64,000 nucleotides of DNA, taken from NCBI GenBank assembly GCA_964416305.1, contig CAYQDM010000004.1:1-64000 (forward strand). Reading direction: 5' to 3'. Shown piece by piece: positions 1 to 7,777 of the stretch. This DNA comes from Acidaminobacter sp964416305 (GTDB lineage: Bacteria > Bacillota > Clostridia > Peptostreptococcales > Acidaminobacteraceae). The notes below the pieces were generated by a model, which searched no databases, was not told the DNA's origin, and saw only the letters and a list, made by a program, of their open reading frames with translations. A program made the position numbers and the translations under genes. Each line of letters opens with the position of its first letter. Position 1 is the stretch's first letter.

Positions 1-113
1 CCTCCACCTCCCGCTCCCCGCCCTGTTTCAACCCCCTCATTTTCGGGTAACATAATAGCACCAGAATATCAATACACAAGGAAACTTAAACATCCATCAC
101 CAGAACGTCAAAC

Positions 114-201
114 CATATAAAGGCAAACCAGACCGAAAGGCTGGGTCGCAAAGCCAAGGCCTAAGGGCAGTACCTCTGCCGATGGTCGACCGGCTGCTAT
201 G
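114..201 (+). promoter_or_regulatory. Cyclic-di-GMP-I (GEMM) riboswitch 1
   Basis: The aptamer core is directly recognisable: AGGCAAACC at 120-128, a GAAA tetraloop at 134-137, GGGTCGCAAAGCC at 143-155, GGCCTAA, a variable P3 hairpin (GGCAG/CTGCC) and the 3' GGCTGC segment. P1 can form between CATA (114-117) and TATG (198-201). This TATG is also part of the left arm of the terminator that follows, so ligand binding should prevent termination (ON switch). It lies in the leader of the LPxTG adhesin at 297. Family identification is strong; the switching direction is inferred from pairing only. Confidence 0.9.
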
Positions 202-234
202 TACAGCGTCTCGTTGTCATGGCAGTCTTTTTTT
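194..234 (+). terminator. Riboswitch-controlled intrinsic terminator 1
   Basis: CTGCTATG (194-201) pairs with CATGGCAG (218-225) with one G-U pair, and a T-rich run follows (228-234). The 5' arm reuses the riboswitch P1 strand, so the terminator and the ligand-bound aptamer are mutually exclusive. Confidence 0.8.
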
Positions 235-296
235 ATTCAATTGTACACAACCCATTTCAATAGCTCCCGGTGCCGACCACAAGAGAGGTGAGTATA

Positions 297-2411
297 ATGT
301 CAGGCATCAAAAGAAAAGTAAAAACCCTGGTCAGCCTCATGATGATCTTTGCCATGATCCTCATGAGTGTCCCATCCATGGCAGATGAGCACCACGACTT
401 CCAAAGAACCTTCCAGGTCATTGCCGGCCAGAACGAACAGATCGGCAGCGCCAATGTCACAATCGACAGTGGTATGCTGACCATCCATGTCACCATGGAT
501 GCCGACTGGCCGGCTGATGAATACAGCCTCTACATCCTGGAAGAGGAGCCCACCGACAGGCTGAATCCCGGTCATGCACCTCTTAAAAACGAAGACTTGG
601 ACAATGCCACTGACTTTACAATAGGTCCCATAGAGCTTTCCCTTCCGGAGCTCGCCCCAGGACAGTGCCTGACGAGGTACTTGATCCTCCACCTGGTCTC
701 CGGCACTGAAACCGCCTACCCGGGTGACATCATCGATCCAGATAAAGGACCGTGGTATGGCTTCATCACCGTCACCATCTGCGAACCAAAAACCACCCCG
801 ACCGGCTCCATCACCATTCAAAAAATCGTTGAGAACGACCAGGGACAAACCCTCGAATCAGACAACACCCCATTTACTGTCAGCATCACACATCCAGACA
901 GCACCACAACTACGGCCACGATCACCGGCAATGGCACCGCCCCACCATACACCAACCTGCCCCTTGGCACCTACACGATTTCCGAGGCTGCTCCAACGGG
1001 TTATACCCTCCAAAGCATTGAAACCGGCATATTGACCGCCACCAACGATCTGCAGATCACTATTAGCGAAGCTGATCTCGATCACCATGTGACCGTCACC
1101 AACCGAAAAAGTGCTGAGGACAACCCAAAAACCTGGAGCCTCATCCTCAACAAAAAAGTCGTGGACAGCCAGGGTCAGATCTTATCTAACGACCATACCA
1201 CCTTTGCCATCAAGATCACCGGCCTTGCACCACTGAACAACGACAAAAATATCAGCACCACAACCTTCGAACACACGGTCGAGCTCGTCGGCAATAATGT
1301 ATCAGCGGCGATCCCGGTCCCCGGTCCCGGCGACTACAAAATCTCCGAAATCACTCCAAACGGCTACACCCTCAAGAGCATCCAGCTTGGAAACACCTTC
1401 CTCACGGACGGCGTGATTACCCTTAGCGAAAATGATCACACCACCCCAATTGAGGTCACCGTTACCAACCAGAAAGAGGATGCCCCAACCTACCCAGCCG
1501 CTCTGAAGCTCACGAAAAAAGTCGTCGACACCGATAATAAATCCATCAGCACCAACGACTCCTTTAATATTGACATCAAATACCCGGACAACTCTACCCA
1601 TACCCATATACTAAAAGGCGACGGCACTCCCGTCACCTTGAACAACCTGTCCCCTGGGATCTACACGATCACCGAGGACGCCCCGGAGGGATACACGCTC
1701 AAAAGCATCCAATCCGGCGACATGACCACCGACAACGCGCTTTCGATCATCCTTAGCGACCATGATCCCGCGCAGATCGTCGAGGTCACCGTCACCAATG
1801 AACGCGAGCCCGAGCCTGACCCACCGGATGAACCCGATCCACCAGGAGAGCCCGACCCACCGCCAAAACCACAGGATAAAAAAGGCGAAATCCGCGTCCA
1901 CAAGTTCCTGGACACCAACCAGAACAACCGTCAGGAACCTTCTGAGTTCGACATGCAAAGCATCACCTTCGAACTCTACGCCGCGGACAAGACCACCCTG
2001 CTGCACACTAAGAAATCCAGTGCCGCCGGCGACCTCACCTTCACCAACCTGCGGTATGGCACCTATTATCTGCGGGAGGTCAGCGATTACACCATCACTT
2101 CCCCATCCTTTTCCGCCGATGGTTTCTCCCCACCAATCACCATCAACTCAACTCAGGCCATGACCTTCAACGTGGGCAACTACAGGGACACAACGACGGA
2201 AGACGTTCCGCCGGAGCCTAATCCACCACTTGGTCCGCCTGATGAACCACCTGAAACGGAAATCGTCGAGGATGAACCGCCTCCTCTGGGTGCACCGCCT
2301 TGGGAGCCGCCAAATGAGCTCCCACCAACTGGTGAGGCCCAGACTGGCATGCTCAATCTCCTCGGCACCCTGCTCCTCCTCGCAGGAGCATTCCTGAAAT
2401 ACCAGTATTGA
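297..2411 (+). CDS. LPxTG-anchored adhesin with SpaA/Cna-B-like domains
   Basis: Secreted, 704-residue wall-anchored protein. The ATG at 297 is chosen over an upstream GTG because AGAGGTGAG lies just before it. Residues 1-28 form a signal peptide. Three prealbumin-like SpaA/Cna-B domains begin near residues 171, 280 and 402; each shows the pattern lysine strand (IQKIV, LNKKVV, LTKKVV), then YTISE/YKISE/YTITE, then VTVTN, as expected for domains that form internal Lys-Asn isopeptide bonds. A Pro/Glu/Asp linker leads to a fourth, different module (about 530-635, KFLDTNQN to VGNYRD). A proline-rich wall-spanning stretch, LPPTGE at 675-680, a hydrophobic helix and a short basic tail complete the sorting signal. 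It is expressed behind a c-di-GMP riboswitch, and the sortase at 5887 is the obvious anchor enzyme. The adhesin or pilin-like role is inferred from domain type. Confidence 0.88.
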   Translation: MSGIKRKVKTLVSLMMIFAMILMSVPSMADEHHDFQRTFQVIAGQNEQIGSANVTIDSGMLTIHVTMDADWPADEYSLYILEEEPTDRLNPGHAPLKNEDLDNATDFTIGPIELSLPELAPGQCLTRYLILHLVSGTETAYPGDIIDPDKGPWYGFITVTICEPKTTPTGSITIQKIVENDQGQTLESDNTPFTVSITHPDSTTTTATITGNGTAPPYTNLPLGTYTISEAAPTGYTLQSIETGILTATNDLQITISEADLDHHVTVTNRKSAEDNPKTWSLILNKKVVDSQGQILSNDHTTFAIKITGLAPLNNDKNISTTTFEHTVELVGNNVSAAIPVPGPGDYKISEITPNGYTLKSIQLGNTFLTDGVITLSENDHTTPIEVTVTNQKEDAPTYPAALKLTKKVVDTDNKSISTNDSFNIDIKYPDNSTHTHILKGDGTPVTLNNLSPGIYTITEDAPEGYTLKSIQSGDMTTDNALSIILSDHDPAQIVEVTVTNEREPEPDPPDEPDPPGEPDPPPKPQDKKGEIRVHKFLDTNQNNRQEPSEFDMQSITFELYAADKTTLLHTKKSSAAGDLTFTNLRYGTYYLREVSDYTITSPSFSADGFSPPITINSTQAMTFNVGNYRDTTTEDVPPEPNPPLGPPDEPPETEIVEDEPPPLGAPPWEPPNELPPTGEAQTGMLNLLGTLLLLAGAFLKYQY

Positions 2412-2423
2412 AAAGAAAACCCC

Positions 2424-2456
2424 AAAACCGGATCGTCCTAGGATGGTCCGGTTTTT
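2424..2456 (+). terminator. Intrinsic terminator after first adhesin
   Basis: AACCGGA (2426-2432) pairs with TCCGGTT (2447-2453) and runs into TTTTT, 13 bases after the stop codon. Confidence 0.85.
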
Positions 2457-2739
2457 GTCTGCCAATTAATCAGCCTCTCCAACCTGATTTCCCCCCACCT
2501 TTTTAACCCCTCCCCGCCGATGGTTCTGTAACATACTCCCAAAATAGTTTCAAAAAAATTTCAAAATATTCAGACCGACCCCGAAATATTCATTGATATA
2601 GACGAAAGTATTAAATACCACCGTTTTTTCAACTTCAAAAAGCGTTGCATCACTTTGTTACTAACACAAATTTAAATTAATTATTTTGTACATTTGATGC
2701 ATGAGATTTTGAGAAAAGGGTATTTAATCAGTGGAAGCA

Positions 2740-2768
2740 TTGGAAATGCTTATGTTGGTTAACATAAT
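2740..2768 (+). promoter_or_regulatory. Possible promoter for second adhesin transcript
   Basis: The otherwise gene-free, AT-rich stretch 2461-2865 holds a plausible sigma-A promoter: TTGGAA (2740-2745), 17-base spacer, CATAAT (2763-2768), about 100 bases before riboswitch 2. A similar GTAACATAAT string occurs at 47-56 upstream of riboswitch 1. Nothing else was recognised in this stretch. Confidence 0.4.
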
Positions 2769-2865
2769 ATTATACCAAATCCTAAATGGCTGAACTTATA
2801 AGAAAAATAAGGAGGGGATTGGAAAAAAATTTCTGCTGAAAACATACAATTCATCACGACAAACC

Positions 2866-2950
2866 GCATACCAAGGGCAAACCCGCCGAAAGACGGGGAC
2901 GCAAAGCCAGGAGTCTAAGGGAATAGACTACGATCGTCCGGCTGCTATGC
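2866..2950 (+). promoter_or_regulatory. Cyclic-di-GMP-I (GEMM) riboswitch 2
   Basis: Core motifs are present in order: GGGCAAACC, CGCCGAAAGACG hairpin with GAAA loop, GGGACGCAAAGCC, GAGTCTAAGGG, GACTACGATCGTCCGGCTGC. P1 is GCATA (2866-2870) with TATGC (2946-2950). As in riboswitch 1, the 3' P1 strand is also the left arm of a terminator, predicting an ON switch for the adhesin at 3100. Confidence 0.92.
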
Positions 2951-2984
2951 ACAACGAAACTGTTGTTGTCATGGCAGTCTTTTT
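2942..2984 (+). terminator. Riboswitch-controlled intrinsic terminator 2
   Basis: CTGCTATG (2942-2949) pairs with CATGGCAG (2970-2977), extended by ACAAC/GTTGT, followed by TCTTTTT. It overlaps the riboswitch P1 strand; the layout is nearly identical to terminator 1. Confidence 0.82.
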
Positions 2985-3099
2985 GTTTACAGAAATTCAA
3001 AAAGGCTGACCATTCCACTTCGACCCAATCGGAAATATAGAGAGGTTACATCCAGAGAGAGATTTAAGGCATTTCAAATTATTTAGAGAGGTGAGAGTT

Positions 3100-5478
3100 A
3101 TGAAAAGAAGTTCGAGAATATTAGCTTTGTTTCTAGTTATGCTATTATTATTGCCAGGATCAGTTCCGTCTTTCATGGCGGAAGGAAGTCTTTTTACCAC
3201 TGATATAGGTGGCTCAACTAATCAAAACGTAAGTTATATGTACAAAACTGATGTTTATGTCTATGCTCAAGGTTTAACTCCTAATACATCCTATTATGTT
3301 GAAGTATCAGTTCCAAGTGGTACAGTTTTAGGAAAAAGTTTGTCAGCCAACTTTCAAACTGATGGATCTGGAGATTCTGCTGGCCCAACATTACTTCCAA
3401 ATGGAGCTCATGCATATAGACTTTGGGACTTGGTTAAAAAAGCTGATTTATTCACTGAACAAGGTTTTAATACCACAACAAATAAAGGCGGAGAATATAG
3501 TGTAAATATTAGTATCGATCCTATAAATTTTTCAAATGCAAAGAACGATAATTTCAAAGCAAAATTTGAAGCTGATACACCACCAATCCTTTATCCATAT
3601 ACCATTGAACACTATAAACAAGATGCTTATGGAAGCACAGATTACTCTATCGTCGCCGCTGACACCGAAACCGGATCTGCAGTCGCTGGAACAATCTTCT
3701 CTGCTGAAACTGAACAAAATGCATACACTGGTTTCGTTTATCATCATGCCGATCCTGTATCTGGCATCATGACTGTGTCCGCAGAAGGTACTAATGTCCT
3801 TAAGCTTTACTATAATGTTACCACTGAACCAACCTATAGCTACACCATCGAACACTACAAACAAGATGCTTATGGCAGCTCAAACTACTCTATCGTCGCC
3901 GCTGACACTGAAACAGGATCTGCTGTCGCTGGAACTACCTTCTCTGGTGCAACTGAACAAAATGCGTACACTGGTTTTGTTTATCATCATGCCGATCCTG
4001 AANNNNNNNNNNNNNNNNNNNNNNNNNNNNNNNNNNNNNNNNNNNNNNNNNNNNNNNNNNNNNNNNNNNNNNNNNNNNNNNNNNNNNNNNNNNNNNNNNN
4101 NNAGCTTTACTATAACGTTACCACAGAACCAACCTATAGCTACACCATCGAACACTACAAACAAGACGCTTATGGCAGTGCAAATTACTCTATCGTCACC
4201 GCTGACACTGAAACCGGATCTGCTGTTGCTGGCACAACATTCTCTGCTGCAACTGAACAAAATGCGTACACTGGTTTTGTTTATCATCATGCCGATCCTG
4301 AATCTGGCATCATGACTGTAACCGCTGAAGGTAATAATGTCCTTAAGCTTTACTATAACGTTACCACAGAACCAACCTATAGCTACACCATCGAACACTA
4401 TAAACAAGACGCTTACGGTAGCTCAAACTACTCTATCGTCGCCGCTGACACTGAAACAGGATCTGCTGTCGATGGCACAATCTTCTCTGCAACTAACAAA
4501 CAAAACACATATTCCGAATATGTATACGATCATGCCACACCAGTGTCCGGTAATATGACAGTATCAAACGAAGGATCCAACTTGCTAAAATTATTCTACA
4601 ATTTAATCTTCATACCTGATGAGGATATCCAAATCATTAAAACCACCAGCAGTTCAAGCATCCGTGCCGGCAATACAGTCACCTGGACGTATGTTGTAAC
4701 AAACACAGGGAACGTCGACCTCTTTGATATCGAAGTTACAGACGACAACGGCACACCTTTAAACAATTCTGATGATTTCACCGTAACAGACGTCAACAAA
4801 GGTGAAGATACCGATACCATTTTAGAACCAGGCGAATCCTGGACCTATACCGCAACTGGTACTGCAATTAGAGGTTTGTACAAAAACATTGCTTATGTCA
4901 CAGCATGGACTTCAGGCGAAAAAGAAGTCAGCGCCCAAGACGACAGCAGCTACACAGGCTACGTCCCAAGCAATCCGCGACCAGATCCAGACCCAGGCCG
5001 CATCGAAATCTTCAAATTCCTCGATGTCGACAATTCCGCATCATTCAACACTGGTGACCTTCCATTCTCCAACATCCTCTTCCAACTCTATGACAAAGAA
5101 GAAGATCTGGTCGGAACAGCCACCACCAACAGCCAAGGCTATGCCGTCTTCTCCAATCTCGAAGCTGGTGACTACTTCATCAAAGAAGTTCGCGGTGATT
5201 ACACCATTACGACACCTGAACTTAACGCAGACGGTATGATCGCAGTTGAAGTAGAGGAAGATGAGACAACAGAAATCTCTATCGGCAACTACCGCGAAGT
5301 CATCCCTCCTCAAGAACCACCTCTCGGACCTCCTCCAATCATCGAAGAAGTAGAAGAAGAAGCTCCGCCACTCGCAATTCCAGCCCTTCCTAAAACCGGC
5401 GAGCTCCCACCATACTTCGCATATGGCTTTGGATCACTTCTGGTTCTTGCAGGACTGTTCATGAAACGCAAATACTAA
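3100..5478 (+). CDS. LPxTG-anchored repeat adhesin (MucBP-like repeats), interrupted by assembly gap
   Basis: ATG at 3100 follows AGAGAGGTGAG. A signal peptide (about residues 1-27) precedes an unassigned N-terminal domain. From about residue 167 come 81-residue tandem repeats (YTIEHYKQDAYG...VLKLYY) that resemble MucBP-type surface repeats; four are visible, one interrupted by 100 N. A DUF11-like domain (IQIIKTTSSS...NTGNVDL, from about residue 507 as numbered with the gap) and a SpaA/SdrD-like module (KFLDVDNS to IGNYRE) follow. A PPLGPP linker and LPKTGE (763-768) with hydrophobic helix and MKRKY tail form the sorting signal. The last module and linker are related to those of the adhesin at 297, while the N-terminal half looks more AT-rich. 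True length is unknown because of the gap. Controlled by riboswitch 2. Confidence 0.85.
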   Translation: MKRSSRILALFLVMLLLLPGSVPSFMAEGSLFTTDIGGSTNQNVSYMYKTDVYVYAQGLTPNTSYYVEVSVPSGTVLGKSLSANFQTDGSGDSAGPTLLPNGAHAYRLWDLVKKADLFTEQGFNTTTNKGGEYSVNISIDPINFSNAKNDNFKAKFEADTPPILYPYTIEHYKQDAYGSTDYSIVAADTETGSAVAGTIFSAETEQNAYTGFVYHHADPVSGIMTVSAEGTNVLKLYYNVTTEPTYSYTIEHYKQDAYGSSNYSIVAADTETGSAVAGTTFSGATEQNAYTGFVYHHADPEXXXXXXXXXXXXXXXXXXXXXXXXXXXXXXXXXXLYYNVTTEPTYSYTIEHYKQDAYGSANYSIVTADTETGSAVAGTTFSAATEQNAYTGFVYHHADPESGIMTVTAEGNNVLKLYYNVTTEPTYSYTIEHYKQDAYGSSNYSIVAADTETGSAVDGTIFSATNKQNTYSEYVYDHATPVSGNMTVSNEGSNLLKLFYNLIFIPDEDIQIIKTTSSSSIRAGNTVTWTYVVTNTGNVDLFDIEVTDDNGTPLNNSDDFTVTDVNKGEDTDTILEPGESWTYTATGTAIRGLYKNIAYVTAWTSGEKEVSAQDDSSYTGYVPSNPRPDPDPGRIEIFKFLDVDNSASFNTGDLPFSNILFQLYDKEEDLVGTATTNSQGYAVFSNLEAGDYFIKEVRGDYTITTPELNADGMIAVEVEEDETTEISIGNYREVIPPQEPPLGPPPIIEEVEEEAPPLAIPALPKTGELPPYFAYGFGSLLVLAGLFMKRKY
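3598..4615 (+). repeat. 243-bp in-gene tandem repeats encoding MucBP-like domains
   Basis: Unit starts at 3598, 3841, 4141 and 4384. Adjacent intact units are exactly 243 bases (81 codons) apart; the 300-base step across the N run reflects the placeholder gap. Units are nearly identical except the last, which has drifted (NKQNTYSEYVYDHATP). Confidence 0.9.
4003..4102. other. Assembly gap (100 N)
   Basis: Exactly 100 undetermined bases inside the tandem repeats, a typical fixed-size scaffold placeholder. Comparison with the next repeat shows that only 43 bases are needed to complete the interrupted unit; more whole units may be missing. Confidence 0.97.
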
Positions 5479-5580
5479 CTTCAATTAAATGTTATAACCT
5501 ATAAAGTGTCCTAAAGGTAACTCGACAAACCGTCTAAAATCCTTAAGACCATAGATTGAGCAACCTTTCTCAACCTCCCG

Positions 5581-5616
5581 TCCGGGTCATCTAAATGGTG
5601 GCCCGGATATTTTTCT
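5581..5616 (+). terminator. Intrinsic terminator after second adhesin
   Basis: TCCGGGTCA (5581-5589) pairs with TGGCCCGGA (5599-5607, one G-U pair), followed by TATTTTTCTTT. The rest of the gene-free stretch 5479-5886 shows only a weak AGGTAC/GTACCT inverted repeat (5800-5829). Confidence 0.8.
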
Positions 5617-5886
5617 TTAAAATAGGGTATCAAATCTATAATTTCTACGTCTAATACGTTATAGTTAAGTAAATTGACAAACAATTTCGCCGGCCCGTAC
5701 CTGGCACGTTTTTCGGAACGACGACGTTAAACAATCTTGAAAAGTTTGAAATTACTTGCTTTCAGCAAAAACATCTTCATCAACTTCATTCACGGTGACA
5801 GGTACGGAAAAAAGAAATTGTCTGTACCTCCACAAAACACACAACCGCCACCGCCACACCCCATCGCCAATAAAGAGGTGACACCC

Positions 5887-6639
5887 ATGAAAAAACTATC
5901 GACGCTTCTCATCATCGCAGGTCTGCTGATTATTCTTTATCCTTCCGCGGTCCGCGCTTATGACGACTATCAAATGAATAAGCTGCTGTCATCCTTTGAG
6001 GAGGACATAGCGGCGCTGGAGGAAATTGATGACGCACAGGTCGTGGATCTTGACTATGCGGATGATTATGAAGCCATGTTGGAGGAGCAGCGCGTCCTCG
6101 CCGCAAATGGCGGTTCAGAATCTCCAGATCCTGCTGAGGGTCAGACTGAAACACCAACCGGCACACCATCCACCGTTGAACCAACTCCAGCCCCAAATCA
6201 GCCCGCGGCAGCCCAACCGGCACCAAAGCCTGTCGTCAAAAAACCTAAGACGGATACCTTCATCAAAATCCCTGCCATCGATCTTCTGATGCCGGTTCTG
6301 AAAGGCATGACCGACGACAATCTGCGCTACGCTGCCGCCACCTTTGACAACGGCGTTGTCCCGGGCGGCGCAGGCAACTATTCCCTCGCCGGCCACCGCA
6401 GCTATACCTACGGCCGCATGTTCAACCGCCTCAACGAGCTGGCCCCGGGCCACCTGATCGAGATCACCGTGAAGCAGGAGACCTTCACTTACCGTGTCAC
6501 TGAATCCTTCGTTGTCAATCCGGAGGACACCTGGGTGCTGAAGAGCGACAAGAGCAAGAATGAGATTACTCTGGTGACCTGTACCCCAATCCGGACCGCG
6601 ACCCAGCGCCTGATTATCAAGGGGGAATTAGTAAACTGA
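5887..6639 (+). CDS. Sortase (LPxTG transpeptidase)
   Basis: Membrane-anchored cysteine transpeptidase expected to link the two upstream LPxTG proteins to the cell wall. ATG at 5887 follows AAAGAGGTGAC; an upstream in-frame ATG lacks a ribosome site. One N-terminal membrane helix (about residues 5-25), an Ala/Pro/Thr-rich stalk (about 75-120), then the sortase barrel. Catalytic residues are visible: His170 in SLAGHRS, Cys232 in TLVTC and Arg241 in TQRLIIKG. The total of 250 residues and the lack of a C-terminal membrane helix argue against a classical pilin-polymerising class C enzyme; class A- or D-like is more likely. It has no riboswitch of its own. Confidence 0.92.
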   Translation: MKKLSTLLIIAGLLIILYPSAVRAYDDYQMNKLLSSFEEDIAALEEIDDAQVVDLDYADDYEAMLEEQRVLAANGGSESPDPAEGQTETPTGTPSTVEPTPAPNQPAAAQPAPKPVVKKPKTDTFIKIPAIDLLMPVLKGMTDDNLRYAAATFDNGVVPGGAGNYSLAGHRSYTYGRMFNRLNELAPGHLIEITVKQETFTYRVTESFVVNPEDTWVLKSDKSKNEITLVTCTPIRTATQRLIIKGELVN

Positions 6640-6653
6640 GAAATTTGAGGAAT

Positions 6654-6681
6654 GTTTGCCGATGGTCGACCATCGGCAAAC
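6654..6681. repeat. 28-bp perfect palindrome of the CCGATGGT family
   Basis: GTTTGCCGATGGTC joined to its exact reverse complement, 14 bases after the sortase stop. It is the most perfect copy of a word found over 20 times in this window. No T-run follows, so it is not a typical terminator. Confidence 0.8.
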
Positions 6682-6691
6682 CTCTTGAAAT

Positions 6692-6718
6692 GAAACTCGG
6701 TGTCTGACACCCAGTTTC
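6692..6718. repeat. Hairpin repeat with GTGTCTGACAC core
   Basis: GAAACTCGGTGTC and GACACCCAGTTTC form a 13-base-pair-class hairpin around a single T. An almost identical copy lies at 26538-26564. Confidence 0.75.
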
Positions 6719-6840
6719 TTCACCCCTTATGCACTCATTGTTACAACACCATGACATTTGAATTATCGCATTATTCCCACTTGAAATTGTCTGATAATTG
6801 TGCTAGACTGAACTCACAAATTAATAGGTGGGTTAGATTA

Positions 6841-6923
6841 CTTTCCACCGATAAAGGCAAACCAGTCGAAAGGCTGGGACGCAAAGCTAAAGGGCCTGTA
6901 AAATGGCAGCCAGCTACCGAAAG
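6841..6923 (+). promoter_or_regulatory. Cyclic-di-GMP-I (GEMM) riboswitch 3
   Basis: Contains AAAGGCAAACC, CGAAAGG hairpin, GGGACGCAAAGC, GGGCC and ATGGCAGCCAGCTACCGA, all matching the GEMM core. No terminator lies between it and the gene at 6935. CTTTC (6841-6845) can pair with GAAAG (6919-6923), which is part of the GAAAGGAG ribosome binding site, so ligand binding would be expected to hide the site (OFF switch). The control mode is an inference. Confidence 0.85.
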
Positions 6924-6934
6924 GAGAGTTTTTT

Positions 6935-7738
6935 GTGTTCAAAAAACTTCTGTCTATGATCGTGGCAGCGGCTGTCTTGGCTGCACCAGCGGCATCCTTT
7001 GCCGCTCCATCCGACTGGACTGTGAATAGTGCCAAAGCCGCAGACGGCGTCGTTGAGCTTAAAGTCAATGTCAGTACGACTGCTAAACTCAAAGTCCTCG
7101 TTCAAAAAGGCGACACCAAGTATTACTATGACGTGCAGTCCCTCGCGGATGAATCCATCCCGCTTCAGATGGGCGACGGCACTTACACCATCGCATTGCT
7201 CAAGAACGTTTCAGGCACCAGCTACACGCGTCTGGACGCAAAAACGGTCGAAGCTAAGGGAATCCAAAGCTTCGAACCGTATATGACCTCTAACCCAATT
7301 GTGGACTTTGCTGCTGATGACAACGTTGTCGCCCTCGCAAAGAAACTGACCCTCACCGCTAAAACCGACGATGAGAAGATCAAAGCGATCTATTCCTACG
7401 TCACCAAGAACTTCAAATACGACTACAACCGTGCAAAAACGGTCCAAAGCGGCTACGTGCCTGATGTGGACGCAGTCCTCGCGGCTAATGCCGGCATCTG
7501 CTACGATTACTCGGCTGTCATGGCTGCCATGCTGAGAAGCGTTGGCATCCCTACAAAGATCAATATGGGCTACAGCAAGCACATCGCTGAATATCACGCT
7601 TGGAACGAAGTCTACATAAAGTCCACTGACAAGTGGATCACACTGGACACCACTTTTGACAGTGCTTACCTCAAAGCAGGCAAAGCCGTCAGCATGATCA
7701 AGAGCGCGGCTGACTTTACGACACTGAAGAGCTACTAA
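6935..7738 (+). CDS. Secreted transglutaminase-like protein
   Basis: GTG start at 6935 placed by GAAAGGAGAG immediately upstream. The 267-residue product has a clear signal peptide (MFKKLLSMIVAAAVLAAP, cut near residue 24), a beta-rich N-terminal region and a transglutaminase-core domain from about residue 125. The catalytic triad is visible as Cys189 (GICYDYS), His221 (YHAWNEV) and Asp238 (ITLDTTF). Proteins of this fold can be cysteine proteases or cross-linking enzymes; which applies here cannot be told from sequence. Its position beside sortase and two LPxTG adhesins, and its own c-di-GMP riboswitch, suggest it acts on the cell surface, possibly on those adhesins. No anchor motif is present, so it should be released or loosely held. 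Confidence 0.88.
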   Translation: MFKKLLSMIVAAAVLAAPAASFAAPSDWTVNSAKAADGVVELKVNVSTTAKLKVLVQKGDTKYYYDVQSLADESIPLQMGDGTYTIALLKNVSGTSYTRLDAKTVEAKGIQSFEPYMTSNPIVDFAADDNVVALAKKLTLTAKTDDEKIKAIYSYVTKNFKYDYNRAKTVQSGYVPDVDAVLAANAGICYDYSAVMAAMLRSVGIPTKINMGYSKHIAEYHAWNEVYIKSTDKWITLDTTFDSAYLKAGKAVSMIKSAADFTTLKSY

Positions 7739-7777
7739 TCTTTCCAACTGGTTGAAGAGAGGCGAATTTTATACAGA

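Noticed and set aside
5702..5717. Sigma-54 promoter (TGGCAC...)
   Set aside because: The -24 half fits but the -12 position reads TCGG instead of TTGC, and no sigma-54 activator is nearby.
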